This document shows, one piece after another, positions 1 to 8,351 of a stretch of DNA of 64,000 nucleotides. How positions within the stretch are numbered: position 1 is the first letter of the stretch; each line of letters opens with the position of its first letter. The notes under the pieces are model-generated. The model worked only from the letters and a program-made list of their open reading frames with translations. It had not been told where the DNA came from and did not search any database. The stretch is from JANMMJ01 sp031373255 (GTDB lineage: Bacteria; Pseudomonadota; Alphaproteobacteria; Rhizobiales; Aestuariivirgaceae). The position numbers were made by a program, and so were the translations under genes. The DNA lies in assembly GCA_031373255.1 (NCBI GenBank), contig JANMMJ010000068.1, positions 1-64,000 on the forward strand. The letters are read 5' to 3'.

Positions 1-1
1 G

Positions 2-46
2 CAGAACTTCGAGGCGATCAAGCTTCTCAAGTTCGGCGTGTCGTAA
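2..46 (+). CDS. Phage/GTA major capsid protein, last 14 codons (partial)
   Basis: Only the 3' end is inside the window. The frame reads QNFEAIKLLKFGVS and then a TAA stop. This resembles the C-terminus of HK97-fold capsid proteins of GTA clusters, which I recall ending in similar residues. The position directly upstream of the g6-like connector gene agrees with the GTA order (g5 capsid then g6). The identification rests on 14 residues plus context, so it is provisional. Confidence 0.6.
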   Translation, partial: QNFEAIKLLKFGVS

Positions 47-67
47 GCAACTATCCCTGCCTCCCTA

Positions 68-98
68 GCCTCTCTCCGCTGCGGCGGAGAGAGGCTTT
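68..98 (+). terminator. Strong hairpin between capsid and connector genes (attenuator)
   Basis: A perfect 12-bp stem (68-79 pairs with 84-95) closes a 4-base loop and is followed by only TTT. It lies 21 bases after the capsid stop and 13 bases before the next start. A strong stem with a weak T-run suggests partial termination, which would make more capsid than tail transcript. Confidence 0.6.
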
Positions 99-111
99 AG
101 CAAGGTTCATC

Positions 112-681
112 ATGCCCGCCATACTCATCACCCCGCCCGCCATTGAGCCTGTCTCTCTGGCCGAGGCCAAGGCGCATCTGCGCGTTTCTCACCCCGACGA
201 AGATGCCTTCATCGGTACACTGATCGTTTCGGCCCGCTGGCAGGTTGAAGCGGCGACAGGCTTGAAGCTGATCACGCAAGGCTGGTCGGTCTATGCCGAC
301 ACATGGCCAGCGGACGGCGTGATCGCACTGCCGCTCGCACCAGTTCTTTCGATCCAGGACCTCAAGGTCCATGGCGAGGACGATATCGCTGCCGTGATCG
401 ATCCCGCACATTACGTGAGCGACCGCCTGGCGCGGCCGCCGCGCCTGTTGTTGCGGCCGGACCGCGCCTGGGCACGCCCGGGCCGTATCGCCAACGGCAT
501 CGAGATCAGGCTGACCGCAGGTTTCGGTGCCGCTGCGAGTGATGTGCCAGCACCCTTGCGCGAAGCCATGCTGAAACTTGTGGCGCACTGGCATGCATAC
601 CGGGGCGATATCGAGGGAACCAGGGCGGTTCCGCCGGGCGTATCCGCACTGCTCGCACCGTTCCGCGAGGCGCGGCTGTGA
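112..681 (+). CDS. GTA/phage head-tail connector protein (RcGTA g6-like)
   Basis: This 189-residue protein has the start typical of phage gp6/phiE125 gp8-type connectors: proline-rich N-terminus, then VSLAEAKAHLRV, the usual first helix. In this family the protein forms a ring beneath the portal that joins head to tail. The ATG at 112 is preceded by aagg about 5 bases upstream (aaggttcatc). The end overlaps the next gene by 4 bases (GTGA), so the two are translationally coupled. The next gene is g8-like rather than g7-like, so the head-closure gene expected between them is missing. Confidence 0.85.
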   Translation: MPAILITPPAIEPVSLAEAKAHLRVSHPDEDAFIGTLIVSARWQVEAATGLKLITQGWSVYADTWPADGVIALPLAPVLSIQDLKVHGEDDIAAVIDPAHYVSDRLARPPRLLLRPDRAWARPGRIANGIEIRLTAGFGAAASDVPAPLREAMLKLVAHWHAYRGDIEGTRAVPPGVSALLAPFREARL

Positions 682-1085
682 GTGCCGCATTGGTGCTCCA
701 GGCGGCGATGCGCAATCGCTTGCTGGCCCATGCGCCACTGATTGCGCTGCTCCAGGGCGCCCATGTTTTTGACGAGGTGCCGCGCGGCGCCCACACGCCT
801 TACGTGGCCTTTGCCAGTATCTTGACCCGCGACTGGAGCGTGATGGAGCAGAAGGCCTACGAGCATTTCGTGACGCTTGAAGTTCTGACCCGCGACCGCA
901 GCGAGGCCCAGGCCCAGAAGATTGTGGGCGAGATAGACGCGAGCCTTGATCGCGCCGCTCTCACACTTGCGGGCCACGCGCTGGTCAATCTGGCGCTGGT
1001 CTTCTGGAATGTCACGCGGCCGCGGGGCGGCGATCATTTCGGCGCCGTCATCCGCTTCCGCGCCGCCACCGAACCCCAGCTCTAG
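678..1085 (+). CDS. DUF3168 tail terminator protein (RcGTA g8-like)
   Basis: The 135-residue product fits the DUF3168 family: an N-terminal helix, a VPRGAHTPYVAF strand, and a C-terminal TRPRGGDHFGAVIRFRA strand. Members cap the head-proximal end of the siphovirus-type tail tube. It starts with GTG at 678, overlapping the stop of the connector gene. The order connector then DUF3168 with no gene between them departs from the RcGTA order g6-g7-g8. A weak GTG start coupled to the upstream stop suggests dosage below that of the tube protein. Confidence 0.85.
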   Translation: MSAALVLQAAMRNRLLAHAPLIALLQGAHVFDEVPRGAHTPYVAFASILTRDWSVMEQKAYEHFVTLEVLTRDRSEAQAQKIVGEIDASLDRAALTLAGHALVNLALVFWNVTRPRGGDHFGAVIRFRAATEPQL

Positions 1086-1093
1086 GAGAGATC

Positions 1094-1507
1094 ATGACCG
1101 CCCAGAAAGGCCGCGACCTGCTGTTGAAGCTTGACAGCAGCGGCACAGGAAGTTTCGTGACAGTGGCGGGCCTGCGCGCCAATAGCCTGTCGTTCAACGC
1201 CGAAACCGTCGACATCACCCACCAGGAATCGGCCGGCCAATGGCGCGAATTGCTGGCCGGCGGCGGTGTCAGGTCGGCAGGGCTCCGCGGCCAGGGCATC
1301 TTCAAGGATGCCGCATCCGATGCTACGCTGCGCCAGTATGTCTTCGACGGCACCATCCGCGACTGGCAGGTAATCCTGCCAGATTTCGGTATTGTTACGG
1401 GTCCGTTCCAGATCGCGTCGCTGGAGTTTTCCGGCCGCTACGATGGCGAAGTCACCTTTGAACTGGCGCTGGCCTCGGCCGGCGCATTGACCTTCCAGGT
1501 GCTCTGA
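1094..1507 (+). CDS. Phage/GTA major tail tube protein (RcGTA g9-like)
   Basis: This 137-residue protein belongs to the TP901-1/GTA major tail protein type. It begins MTAQKGRDLLLKL, contains the FNAETVDITHQES segment and ends in alternating beta strands (YDGEVTFELALASAGALTF), as in tube-forming proteins. An aggagag Shine-Dalgarno sits 3 bases before the ATG. Its stop overlaps the start of the next gene by one base. It would polymerise into the tail tube around the tape measure. Confidence 0.87.
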   Translation: MTAQKGRDLLLKLDSSGTGSFVTVAGLRANSLSFNAETVDITHQESAGQWRELLAGGGVRSAGLRGQGIFKDAASDATLRQYVFDGTIRDWQVILPDFGIVTGPFQIASLEFSGRYDGEVTFELALASAGALTFQVL

Positions 1508-1815
1508 TGGCCAACCGGCACCGGGGTGAAATCGAAGCAACGCTCGACGGCAAATGCCATACGCTGTGCCTGACGCTGGGAGCGCTCGCCGAACTTGAGC
1601 ACGCCTATGGCGGTGCCGATCTGCTCGAGATCGCCCAGCGCTTCGAGGCCGGAAAAATTTCGCCGGGCGATGCCATCAGGGTGATTGGCGCTGGGCTCCG
1701 AGGTGCTGGTGCGGCGATTGCCGACGGCGAGGTTGCCGCGATGAAGATCGAAGGCGGTGTTCCGGCGATTGTCGGCATCGTGGTTCGGCTTCTCAACGCG
1801 ACGTTTGCACCATGA
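1507..1815 (+). CDS. GTA gene 10-type tail assembly protein
   Basis: The 102-residue protein starts MANRHRGEIEATLDGKCHTLCLTLGALAELE. That opening is characteristic of the GTA family (GTA_gp10) and the related phage tail-assembly chaperones, in which a beta hairpin precedes a helical part. It probably helps the tape measure and tube proteins assemble. The ATG overlaps the preceding TGA by one base, and its own TGA overlaps the next ATG. The family assignment is clear, but the exact role is inferred from position. Confidence 0.8.
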   Translation: MANRHRGEIEATLDGKCHTLCLTLGALAELEHAYGGADLLEIAQRFEAGKISPGDAIRVIGAGLRGAGAAIADGEVAAMKIEGGVPAIVGIVVRLLNATFAP

Positions 1816-1973
1816 CATTTCCGTGGGAGGCGCTCATGCGCGTTGGCCTTGGCCATCTGCGCCTGCCGCCGGAGAGTTTCTGGCGCATGACCCTGAAGGA
1901 ACTCTCGGCCGCCTGGGGCAGGGAAGTCCTCGATGTGAAATCCCTCCGTAAGCTGATGAAAGATCCCGAATGA
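1812..1973 (+). CDS. Small phage tail assembly chaperone (RcGTA g10.1-like)
   Basis: A 53-residue product starts MTFPWEALMRVGLGHLRLPP and continues through FWRMTLKEL to KLMKDPE. This matches the short phage_TAC-type proteins encoded between g10 and g11 of GTAs: a 'P...FW.MT..EL' core with an expected pairing to the preceding gene. The start overlaps the previous stop by 4 bases and the end overlaps the tape-measure start by 4 bases, so it sits in a translationally coupled chain. Confidence 0.8.
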   Translation: MTFPWEALMRVGLGHLRLPPESFWRMTLKELSAAWGREVLDVKSLRKLMKDPE

Positions 1974-2476
1974 CCGATCGGCAGGAGAGCACCGCACCCC
2001 TGATGATGGAGACGGCAAGGCTCCGCGCCGAGCTTGCCGACCTCAACCGGCTGGGCGAAAGTTTCGGCAATACCCTCACCCGCGCCTTTGTTTCAGCCAT
2101 CATCGACGGGCGGAAGCTCTCCGATGTGTTGCGTTCGCTGGCGCTCTCGCTCGCCAACCAGACCCTGTCGGCGGCCCTGAAGCCGCTGGGCGGCCTTCTC
2201 GGCAAGGCCATTCCCTTTGCCGATGGCGGTGTTGTCAATTCACCGCTGCTCTTTCCCTTTCGCGGCGGAACCGGCGTCATGGGCGAAGCGGGGCCCGAGG
2301 CCATCATGCCGCTGGCGCGCGGTCCCGATGGAAGGCTTGGCGTGCGGGGCGGCAATGGCGGCACGAAGGTGACGGTCAATATCTCGACCCCCGATGCGCT
2401 GAGCTTCCAGCGCTCGCAGTCGCAGGTGGCGGCCCTCGTTCTGCGCGCCCTCGATCGCGGCAACAGGAACCTCTAG
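1970..2476 (+). CDS. Short tape-measure-like tail protein (RcGTA g11-like)
   Basis: At 168 residues this is a very short tape measure, as expected for the stubby tails of GTA particles. It has an N-terminal helical part (METARLRAELADLNRLGESF), a hydrophobic middle (LSLANQTLSAALKPLGGLLG) and the FADGGVVNSPLLFPFRGG segment. The last of these is typical of GTA and lambda-type tape-measure C-terminal regions. The ATG overlaps the upstream stop. The protein would set tail length and plug the tube. Confidence 0.8.
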   Translation: MTDRQESTAPLMMETARLRAELADLNRLGESFGNTLTRAFVSAIIDGRKLSDVLRSLALSLANQTLSAALKPLGGLLGKAIPFADGGVVNSPLLFPFRGGTGVMGEAGPEAIMPLARGPDGRLGVRGGNGGTKVTVNISTPDALSFQRSQSQVAALVLRALDRGNRNL

Positions 2477-3112
2477 ATGGCAATCGCCTTTGATGAAGTG
2501 CGCTTTCCCATCGCGATCTCGCATGGCGCCAGCGGCGGGCCTGAGCGGCGCACGGAGATCGTGACACTTGCCTCAGGGCGCGAGGAGCGCAACACGCGCT
2601 GGGCCCATTCGCGCCGCCGCTACAACGCCGGCTTCGGCGTCAAGTCGCTTGATGAACTGCATCAGGTGATCCGCTTTTTCGAGGAGAGGCGGGGCCGCCT
2701 CTATGGCTTTCGCTGGAAGGACCATGCCGATTCCAAATCCTGCCCGCCGCAGCAGCAGATCGGTCCACTCGACCAGAATATTGGAACTGGCAATGGCACG
2801 CAGGCGGCGTTCCAGCTGGTCAAGGCCTATGGCAGCGGCATCCGCAACTATGCCCGCGCCATCACCAAGCCGGTGGCGGGATCGGTGCGCGTCGCTGTTG
2901 CCGGAATCGAGACCACCCAGTTCACGGCTGACGCCGCATCGGGCCTCGTGACGTTTCTGCCAGGCAGCATTCCGGCTGCGGGCGCCAGCGTGGCTGCGGG
3001 CTTCGCCTTCGACGTGCCGGTCCGATTCGACACCGACCATCTGGCGATCAATCTCGAAAATTTCGCCGCTGGCGACATTCCTGAAATTGCCATCATCGAG
3101 ATCAAGGCATGA
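2477..3112 (+). CDS. DUF2460 distal tail protein (RcGTA g12-like)
   Basis: The 211-residue protein belongs to DUF2460. It opens MAIAFDEVRFPIAISHGASGGPERRTEIV, carries the family motif SRRRYNAGFGVKSLDEL, and continues with FEERRGRLYGFRWKDHAD. In GTA structures this protein is the distal tail hub component. The gene begins directly after the g11 stop and overlaps the next gene by 4 bases. Length and organisation are normal for the family. Confidence 0.88.
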   Translation: MAIAFDEVRFPIAISHGASGGPERRTEIVTLASGREERNTRWAHSRRRYNAGFGVKSLDELHQVIRFFEERRGRLYGFRWKDHADSKSCPPQQQIGPLDQNIGTGNGTQAAFQLVKAYGSGIRNYARAITKPVAGSVRVAVAGIETTQFTADAASGLVTFLPGSIPAAGASVAAGFAFDVPVRFDTDHLAINLENFAAGDIPEIAIIEIKA

Positions 3113-4002
3113 AGACCCTCACGCCCGCCCTTCAATCCCACCTTGAGAGTGGTGCAACGACGCTCGCCTGGTGCTGGAAACTGACGACGGCGCTGGGCGT
3201 GATCATGGGATTCACCGACCATGACCGCGATCTCGCTTTCGATGGCGTGGAGTATCGCGCCCAATCGGGTTTTACCGGCAGCGAGATGCAATCGCGGCTC
3301 GGATTTGCCGCCGATAATCTCGATGTGGCAGGTGCCCTTGACGACACGCGGATCAGCGAACAGCGCCTCCACGCCGGGGACTTCGATGGGGCGGCCGTGG
3401 AAATCTGGCTGGTCAACTGGCAGGACACCGCTGAGCGGACGTTGTTGCGTAAGGGTCATCTGGGCGAGATCAGCCATGGCGAACTGGGCTTCAGCGCCGA
3501 ACTGCGTGGCCTGACTCATTTGCTGGCCCAGCCCCAGGGCCGCATCTTCCAGTTTGGCTGCGACGCGGTGCTGGGCGATGCCCGCTGCGGCGTCAATCTC
3601 GCTGCGCCAGCCTTTCGCGCCGCCGCCACTGTTCAGTCCGAGGAACAGAGCCGCATCCTCACGGTATCGGGGCTCGCCACATATGCCGCCGGATGGTTTG
3701 CGGGTGGCGGGGTGCAGTGGCTCACTGGAGCCAATGCCGGCCGCCGTGCGGCGGTGAAATTCCATCGCATCGAGGCAGGTCAGACCGAGATCGAACTGTG
3801 GCAGGCGATGGGATCGCTTGTGCAGAGCGGCGACACGCTGCAGGTGACAGCAGGTTGCGACCGGCAATTTTCGACCTGCCGCGAGAAATTCGCCAACGCG
3901 CCGAACTTCCGGGGATTTCCGCATATGCCCGGAAACGACTTCGTGACCTCTTATCCCAATCGCGACGATGCCGGCAATGATGGCGGTAGCCGCAATGCGT
4001 AA
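3109..4002 (+). CDS. DUF2163 baseplate hub protein (RcGTA g13-like)
   Basis: The 297-residue product matches DUF2163, later merged with the phage BR0599 family. It starts MKTLTPALQSHLESGATTLAWCWKL and ends with the diagnostic cysteine-rich tail CDRQFSTCREKFANAPNFRG followed by HMPGNDFV. Four Cys residues (two in the CDRQFSTC block, one in FGCDAVLGDARCG and its partner) are typical and in RcGTA bind an iron-sulfur-type site. It forms part of the baseplate hub. The stop overlaps the start of the peptidase gene by 8 bases. Confidence 0.88.
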   Translation: MKTLTPALQSHLESGATTLAWCWKLTTALGVIMGFTDHDRDLAFDGVEYRAQSGFTGSEMQSRLGFAADNLDVAGALDDTRISEQRLHAGDFDGAAVEIWLVNWQDTAERTLLRKGHLGEISHGELGFSAELRGLTHLLAQPQGRIFQFGCDAVLGDARCGVNLAAPAFRAAATVQSEEQSRILTVSGLATYAAGWFAGGGVQWLTGANAGRRAAVKFHRIEAGQTEIELWQAMGSLVQSGDTLQVTAGCDRQFSTCREKFANAPNFRGFPHMPGNDFVTSYPNRDDAGNDGGSRNA

Positions 4003-4450
4003 ACGCATTATTGAAATTGCCCGAAGCTGGATTGGCACGCCGTATCTGCATCAGGCCTCGCTCAAGGGTATCGGATGCGATTGCCTGGGGCTGGTCCGCG
4101 GTATCTGGCGCGAATGCTATGGCGAAGAGCCGGAACTGCCGCCGCCCTATGCGCCCGATTGGGCCGAATCAGGGAGCCGTGAAGCCCTGTGTGAAGCCGC
4201 TCGCCGCCACATGCTGGAATGTCAAACCACGGACTATCGGCCCGGCGATCTGTTGCTCTGCCGCTGGCAGCCGCATCTGCCCGCGAGGCACGCCGTAATC
4301 GCTGCACCGGGCAGCGCGATGATCCACGCCCAGCAGGGTGCGGTGGTCTGTGAAGTCGCCATGAGCCCCTGGTGGCAGCGCCGCATGGCCTATGCCTTTT
4401 CGTTTCCCGAACCTTCCGGCGTCCTGCGGCGCGATCCCGAACATTCCTGA
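3995..4450 (+). CDS. NlpC/P60 cell-wall peptidase of the GTA baseplate (g14-like)
   Basis: The 151-residue cysteine peptidase cuts peptidoglycan peptides. It opens IIEIARSWIGTPYLHQAS and has the catalytic GCDCLG motif with Cys30. A later HAVI segment supplies the His. A longer form from an ATG at 3968 is possible. I prefer 3995 because homologues start close to the (I/V)xxARxWIGTPY motif and the 8-base overlap with the preceding gene is like the other junctions. It probably opens the recipient wall during DNA delivery. Confidence 0.87.
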   Translation: MRKRIIEIARSWIGTPYLHQASLKGIGCDCLGLVRGIWRECYGEEPELPPPYAPDWAESGSREALCEAARRHMLECQTTDYRPGDLLLCRWQPHLPARHAVIAAPGSAMIHAQQGAVVCEVAMSPWWQRRMAYAFSFPEPSGVLRRDPEHS

Positions 4451-4451
4451 C

Positions 4452-7400
4452 ATGGCGACACTCCTTCTTTCATATGCGGGCACCGCTCTTGGCGGATTGC
4501 TGGGTGGGCCTGTGGGCGCCGCCGTGGGCCGTGCCGCTGGCGCCATTGCCGGCAATCTGATCGACCAGCAATTATTTGGCGGCGGCACGCGCCGCGCCGA
4601 AGGTCCGCGCCTCAAGGACCTCCGCGTCATGTCATCGACCGAGGGGGCGGCGGTTCCGAAGGCGTGGGGCCGGGTACGCGTCGCGGGGCAGGTGATCTGG
4701 TCCACCAACTTCGACGAGATCATCAGCACACAGACGGAAAGGGCCGGCGGCAAGGGCGGTGGTGGCGGAGCCAGGACCAAGGTCACCACTTATAGCTATT
4801 TCGCCAACTTTGCTGTGGCGCTGGCCGAGGGGCCGATTGCGCGTGTCGGGCGGCTCTGGGCTGACGGCAAGCCGTTCGATCCGGAAGGCCTGGCCTGGCG
4901 CTTCTATGATGGCAGCGAGGATCAACTGCCGGACAGCCTGATCGTGGCTAAGGAAGGAGCAGACAATGCGCCGGCCTATCGCGGCGTCTCCTACATGGTC
5001 TTCGAGCATATGCCGCTCGAACGCTTCGGCAACCGCTTGCCGCAACTGTCCTTTGAAATATTCCGGCCCATCAGCCGCGCCGCAAGTCTGATCCGCGCCG
5101 TCAACCTGATACCCGGCGCCACCGAGTTTGGCTACGACACCGATGTGGTGACAAGGCAACCCTCCGAGGGCGTGACAGAGTCTGAGAACGCCCACGCGCT
5201 CAGTACACGGAGCGACTGGTCCGTGTCGCTCGATGACCTGCAGGCGACATGCCGCAACCTCGACAGCGTGTCGCTGGTGGTGGCGTGGTTTGGAAATGAC
5301 CTGCGCTGTGGTTCATGCGCTGTGAAGCCCGGAGTCGAAGTGCCGTTAAAGACCACGTCGCCGCATGTGTGGAAGGCGGGTGGTATCAGCCGCGCCGATG
5401 CGCATGTCGTGAGCCAGGTGGGCAATGGGCCTGCTTTCGGAGGAACGCCGGCCGATGCTTCAGTGCTGCGGGCCATTGCCGATCTCAAGAGCAGAGGGCT
5501 GAAGACAGTTTTCTATCCGTTCATCCTGATGGATATCCCGGCCGGCAATGTTCTGCCTGATCCCTATACCGGCCCCGCTGGACAACCGGCCTATCCCTGG
5601 CGTGGCCGCATCACCTGCGCACCAGCACCAGGCAGGCCCGGAACGCCCGATAAATCGGCGGCGATCAATACGCAGATTGCCTCATTTACCGGCACGGCCC
5701 AGCCCTCGCATTTTACGACTACGAGCGGCGAAATCACCTACAGCGGCCCGGCCGAGTGGAGCTATCGCCGCATGATCCTTCACTATGCGCATCTGTGCGC
5801 ATTGGCGGGAGGCGTCGACAGTTTCCTGATCGGGAGTGAACTGCGCGGGCTGACAACTTTGCGGAACAGCGCCAGCACCTATCCCTTCGTGACCGCATTG
5901 GCGGCACTCGCCGCAGAAGTCGCCAACATTTTGCTGGATGCGAAAGTGTCATACGCCGCCGACTGGTCGGAATATTTCGGTCATCAGCCGGCCGATGGCT
6001 CATCTGACGTGTTCTTCCATCTCGACCCGCTCTGGGCATCGGCCGGCATTCACTATATCGGCATCGACAACTACATGCCGCTCTCCGACTGGCGCAACTC
6101 GCCAGGCCACCTCGATAAGCTTTCGGGCGCAACGGCGATCCACGATACCGAATATCTTCAGGCCAATGTAGCGGGCGGCGAAGGCTATCACTGGTTCTAT
6201 GCGAGTGCCGCCGATCGCGATGCCCAGGTCCGCTCACCGATCACCGATGGCGCTTATGCCAAGCCATGGGTGTTTCGCTACAAGGATCTGAAATCCTGGT
6301 GGAACGAGCCGCACTTCAATCGCCCCGGTGGCGCTGAGTCGGCAGTGCCGACGGGCTGGATTCCAAAGAGCAAGCCGATCCGCTTCACCGAGGCAGGCTG
6401 CCCCGCCATCGACAAGGGCACCAATCAGCCGAACGTCTTCATCGATCCAAAGTCGGTGGAGAATGCCGTGCCGTATCATTCATCCGGTGCGCGCGACGAT
6501 TTCATCATGCTGCGTTACGTCGAGGCGCTCATGGATTACTGGTCGGCGCCTGGCCCGCATAATCCTGTGTCACCGCTCTATGGCGCACCGATGGTCGATG
6601 CGCCATCCACTCACTTCTGGTCCTGGGATGCGCGTCCCTTTCCGGCATTTCCCGCACTTGACGGGGTTTGGAGCGATGGTGCAAATTTTGCGCGCGGGCA
6701 CTGGCTGAATGCGCGGCTTGGCGCCGCGCCCATGCCCGAACTGGTCAAGAGCATTTGTGCGTCCTACGGGTTTGACGCCGTCGATACCTCGGGCATCCAT
6801 GGTGTAGCCGACGGGGTCGCCATTGAACGGACCGGATCGGCGCGAGACGCGCTGGAGCCGATAGCACGGGCGTGGAGCTTTGATGCCATCGAAACGGGCG
6901 GCATCGTCAGGTTTGCCAGCCGCTCCGGTGACGCCGTGGCGCAATTGGCTCGTGATGACCTCGTCGATGACGAGGGGCCGCTCTATCGCCTGACGCGCGC
7001 CCAGGAAACCGACCTGCCGCAGCGCCTCAAGCTCGCTTACGCCGAGTCGGGGCGCGACTATCGGACCGCCGTTGTCGAAGCCCAGCGCAAGGATACGCCA
7101 AGCGCCCGGGAAATCGGAATCGAACTGCCTTGCGCCGTCGAGCAGGGCGAAGCGGCCCGCCGCGCCGAAATCATGCTGCAGGAAATCTGGGCCGGCCGTG
7201 AGACCATATCTTTCGCTCTGGCGCCGAGCCGCATGCCCCTTGAACCCGGCGATATCGTGAGCCTTGCGACAAACGTCAGCACACTGAGCATACGGATCGA
7301 GGATATCACCGAGGGAGAGTTGCGCCGCATTTCAGGCCGCCTTCATGACGCAGCGGTCTATGAGGCGGGCGTCACGCCATCGCGCGGCATTGCGGCCTCG

Positions 7401-8351
7401 CCAGCCACCGTGCTCGGCAAGCCGCTGGCACAGGTGCTGGACCTGCCTCTCGCGGGAGAGGGGCGGCAACCCGAGGCGGCTTGGTTTGCCTGCTCTGCCA
7501 AACCCTGGCCGGGCAGGTTGAACCTTTTTCGCAAGACGGGCGAAAGTGCCTTTTCGCTGGAACGGCAGATCGATTCACCTGGCGTGATCGGCGCATTGAC
7601 AGCACCTCTGGCCGAGGGACCATTATGTGTTTTCGATCGCAGCAACACCCTGCACGTGCGCCTTTTTGGTGGCGCGCTGGCCTCTGTGAGCGAGGCGGAA
7701 ATGCTCGGCGGCGCCAATGCCGCGGCGATCGGCTCGCCCGGAACGGGTTGGGAAATTGTGCAGTTCCGCGATGCCGTTCTGACCGGCCCCCGCACTTACG
7801 AACTTCGCCACCTGTTGCGGGGTCAATCGGGTTCAGAACCGGAGATGGCGATGCTCGCATCTTCAGGGACCAGTTTCGTATTGCTCGATGCAGCGCTGAT
7901 TCAAATGAATCAGACGCTCGCCGATTTCGGTGCGGCAGTCACATGGCGCATTGGACCCGCCAAACGCGACCATGGCGATCCCAGCTATGGCGAGTTTTCC
8001 CATCACGTGCGGGGGCTTGGATTGCGGCCGCTACGCCCGGCGCAACTGCGCGCCACCCGTGACGGCGCTGATGTGATATTCACCTGGATCAGGCGGACCC
8101 GCATCGATGGCGATAGCTGGGAAGTGACCGAAGTGCCTCTGGGCGAAACCGCCGAGCTCTATGGGCTCGACATCATGAGTGGTGCGGCGCCTGTGCGGAG
8201 CATGACGCTCAACCAGCCCCTCTATCGCTATTCCGCCGCGTTGCAGAGCGCCGACTTCGGCACGCCGCCACAGATGTTCACAGTGAGGCTTGCCCAGATT
8301 GGCGAGACTTACGGCCGTGGCGCTGTTCTTGAAAGGACATTGCATGTCTGA
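4452..8351 (+). CDS. Large GTA host-recognition/baseplate megatron protein (g15-like)
   Basis: The 1299-residue protein has the layout of GTA ORFg15. A glycine/alanine-rich start (MATLLLSYAGTALGGLLGGP) is followed by a central glycoside-hydrolase TIM-barrel-like domain (residues about 430-730; WSEYFGHQPADGS, HYIGIDNYMP, FTEAGCPAID). After that come phage-tail hub strands (FALAPSRMPLEPGDIVSL) and a C-terminal fibronectin-like end. In GTAs it forms the central fibre or baseplate spike. The start at 4452 lies 1 base after the upstream stop. An upstream in-frame ATG at 4392 would overlap the peptidase gene by 59 bases, so I rejected it. Confidence 0.9.
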   Translation: MATLLLSYAGTALGGLLGGPVGAAVGRAAGAIAGNLIDQQLFGGGTRRAEGPRLKDLRVMSSTEGAAVPKAWGRVRVAGQVIWSTNFDEIISTQTERAGGKGGGGGARTKVTTYSYFANFAVALAEGPIARVGRLWADGKPFDPEGLAWRFYDGSEDQLPDSLIVAKEGADNAPAYRGVSYMVFEHMPLERFGNRLPQLSFEIFRPISRAASLIRAVNLIPGATEFGYDTDVVTRQPSEGVTESENAHALSTRSDWSVSLDDLQATCRNLDSVSLVVAWFGNDLRCGSCAVKPGVEVPLKTTSPHVWKAGGISRADAHVVSQVGNGPAFGGTPADASVLRAIADLKSRGLKTVFYPFILMDIPAGNVLPDPYTGPAGQPAYPWRGRITCAPAPGRPGTPDKSAAINTQIASFTGTAQPSHFTTTSGEITYSGPAEWSYRRMILHYAHLCALAGGVDSFLIGSELRGLTTLRNSASTYPFVTALAALAAEVANILLDAKVSYAADWSEYFGHQPADGSSDVFFHLDPLWASAGIHYIGIDNYMPLSDWRNSPGHLDKLSGATAIHDTEYLQANVAGGEGYHWFYASAADRDAQVRSPITDGAYAKPWVFRYKDLKSWWNEPHFNRPGGAESAVPTGWIPKSKPIRFTEAGCPAIDKGTNQPNVFIDPKSVENAVPYHSSGARDDFIMLRYVEALMDYWSAPGPHNPVSPLYGAPMVDAPSTHFWSWDARPFPAFPALDGVWSDGANFARGHWLNARLGAAPMPELVKSICASYGFDAVDTSGIHGVADGVAIERTGSARDALEPIARAWSFDAIETGGIVRFASRSGDAVAQLARDDLVDDEGPLYRLTRAQETDLPQRLKLAYAESGRDYRTAVVEAQRKDTPSAREIGIELPCAVEQGEAARRAEIMLQEIWAGRETISFALAPSRMPLEPGDIVSLATNVSTLSIRIEDITEGELRRISGRLHDAAVYEAGVTPSRGIAASPATVLGKPLAQVLDLPLAGEGRQPEAAWFACSAKPWPGRLNLFRKTGESAFSLERQIDSPGVIGALTAPLAEGPLCVFDRSNTLHVRLFGGALASVSEAEMLGGANAAAIGSPGTGWEIVQFRDAVLTGPRTYELRHLLRGQSGSEPEMAMLASSGTSFVLLDAALIQMNQTLADFGAAVTWRIGPAKRDHGDPSYGEFSHHVRGLGLRPLRPAQLRATRDGADVIFTWIRRTRIDGDSWEVTEVPLGETAELYGLDIMSGAAPVRSMTLNQPLYRYSAALQSADFGTPPQMFTVRLAQIGETYGRGAVLERTLHV

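Noticed and set aside
97..738. Long antisense frame over the connector gene
   Set aside because: It lacks family similarity and opposes a well-supported coupled operon; in GC-rich DNA such shadows are common.
2848..4038. 396-codon antisense frame across g12 and g13
   Set aside because: The + strand genes have clear DUF2460/DUF2163 signatures and tight overlaps; the antisense product shows no recognisable domain.
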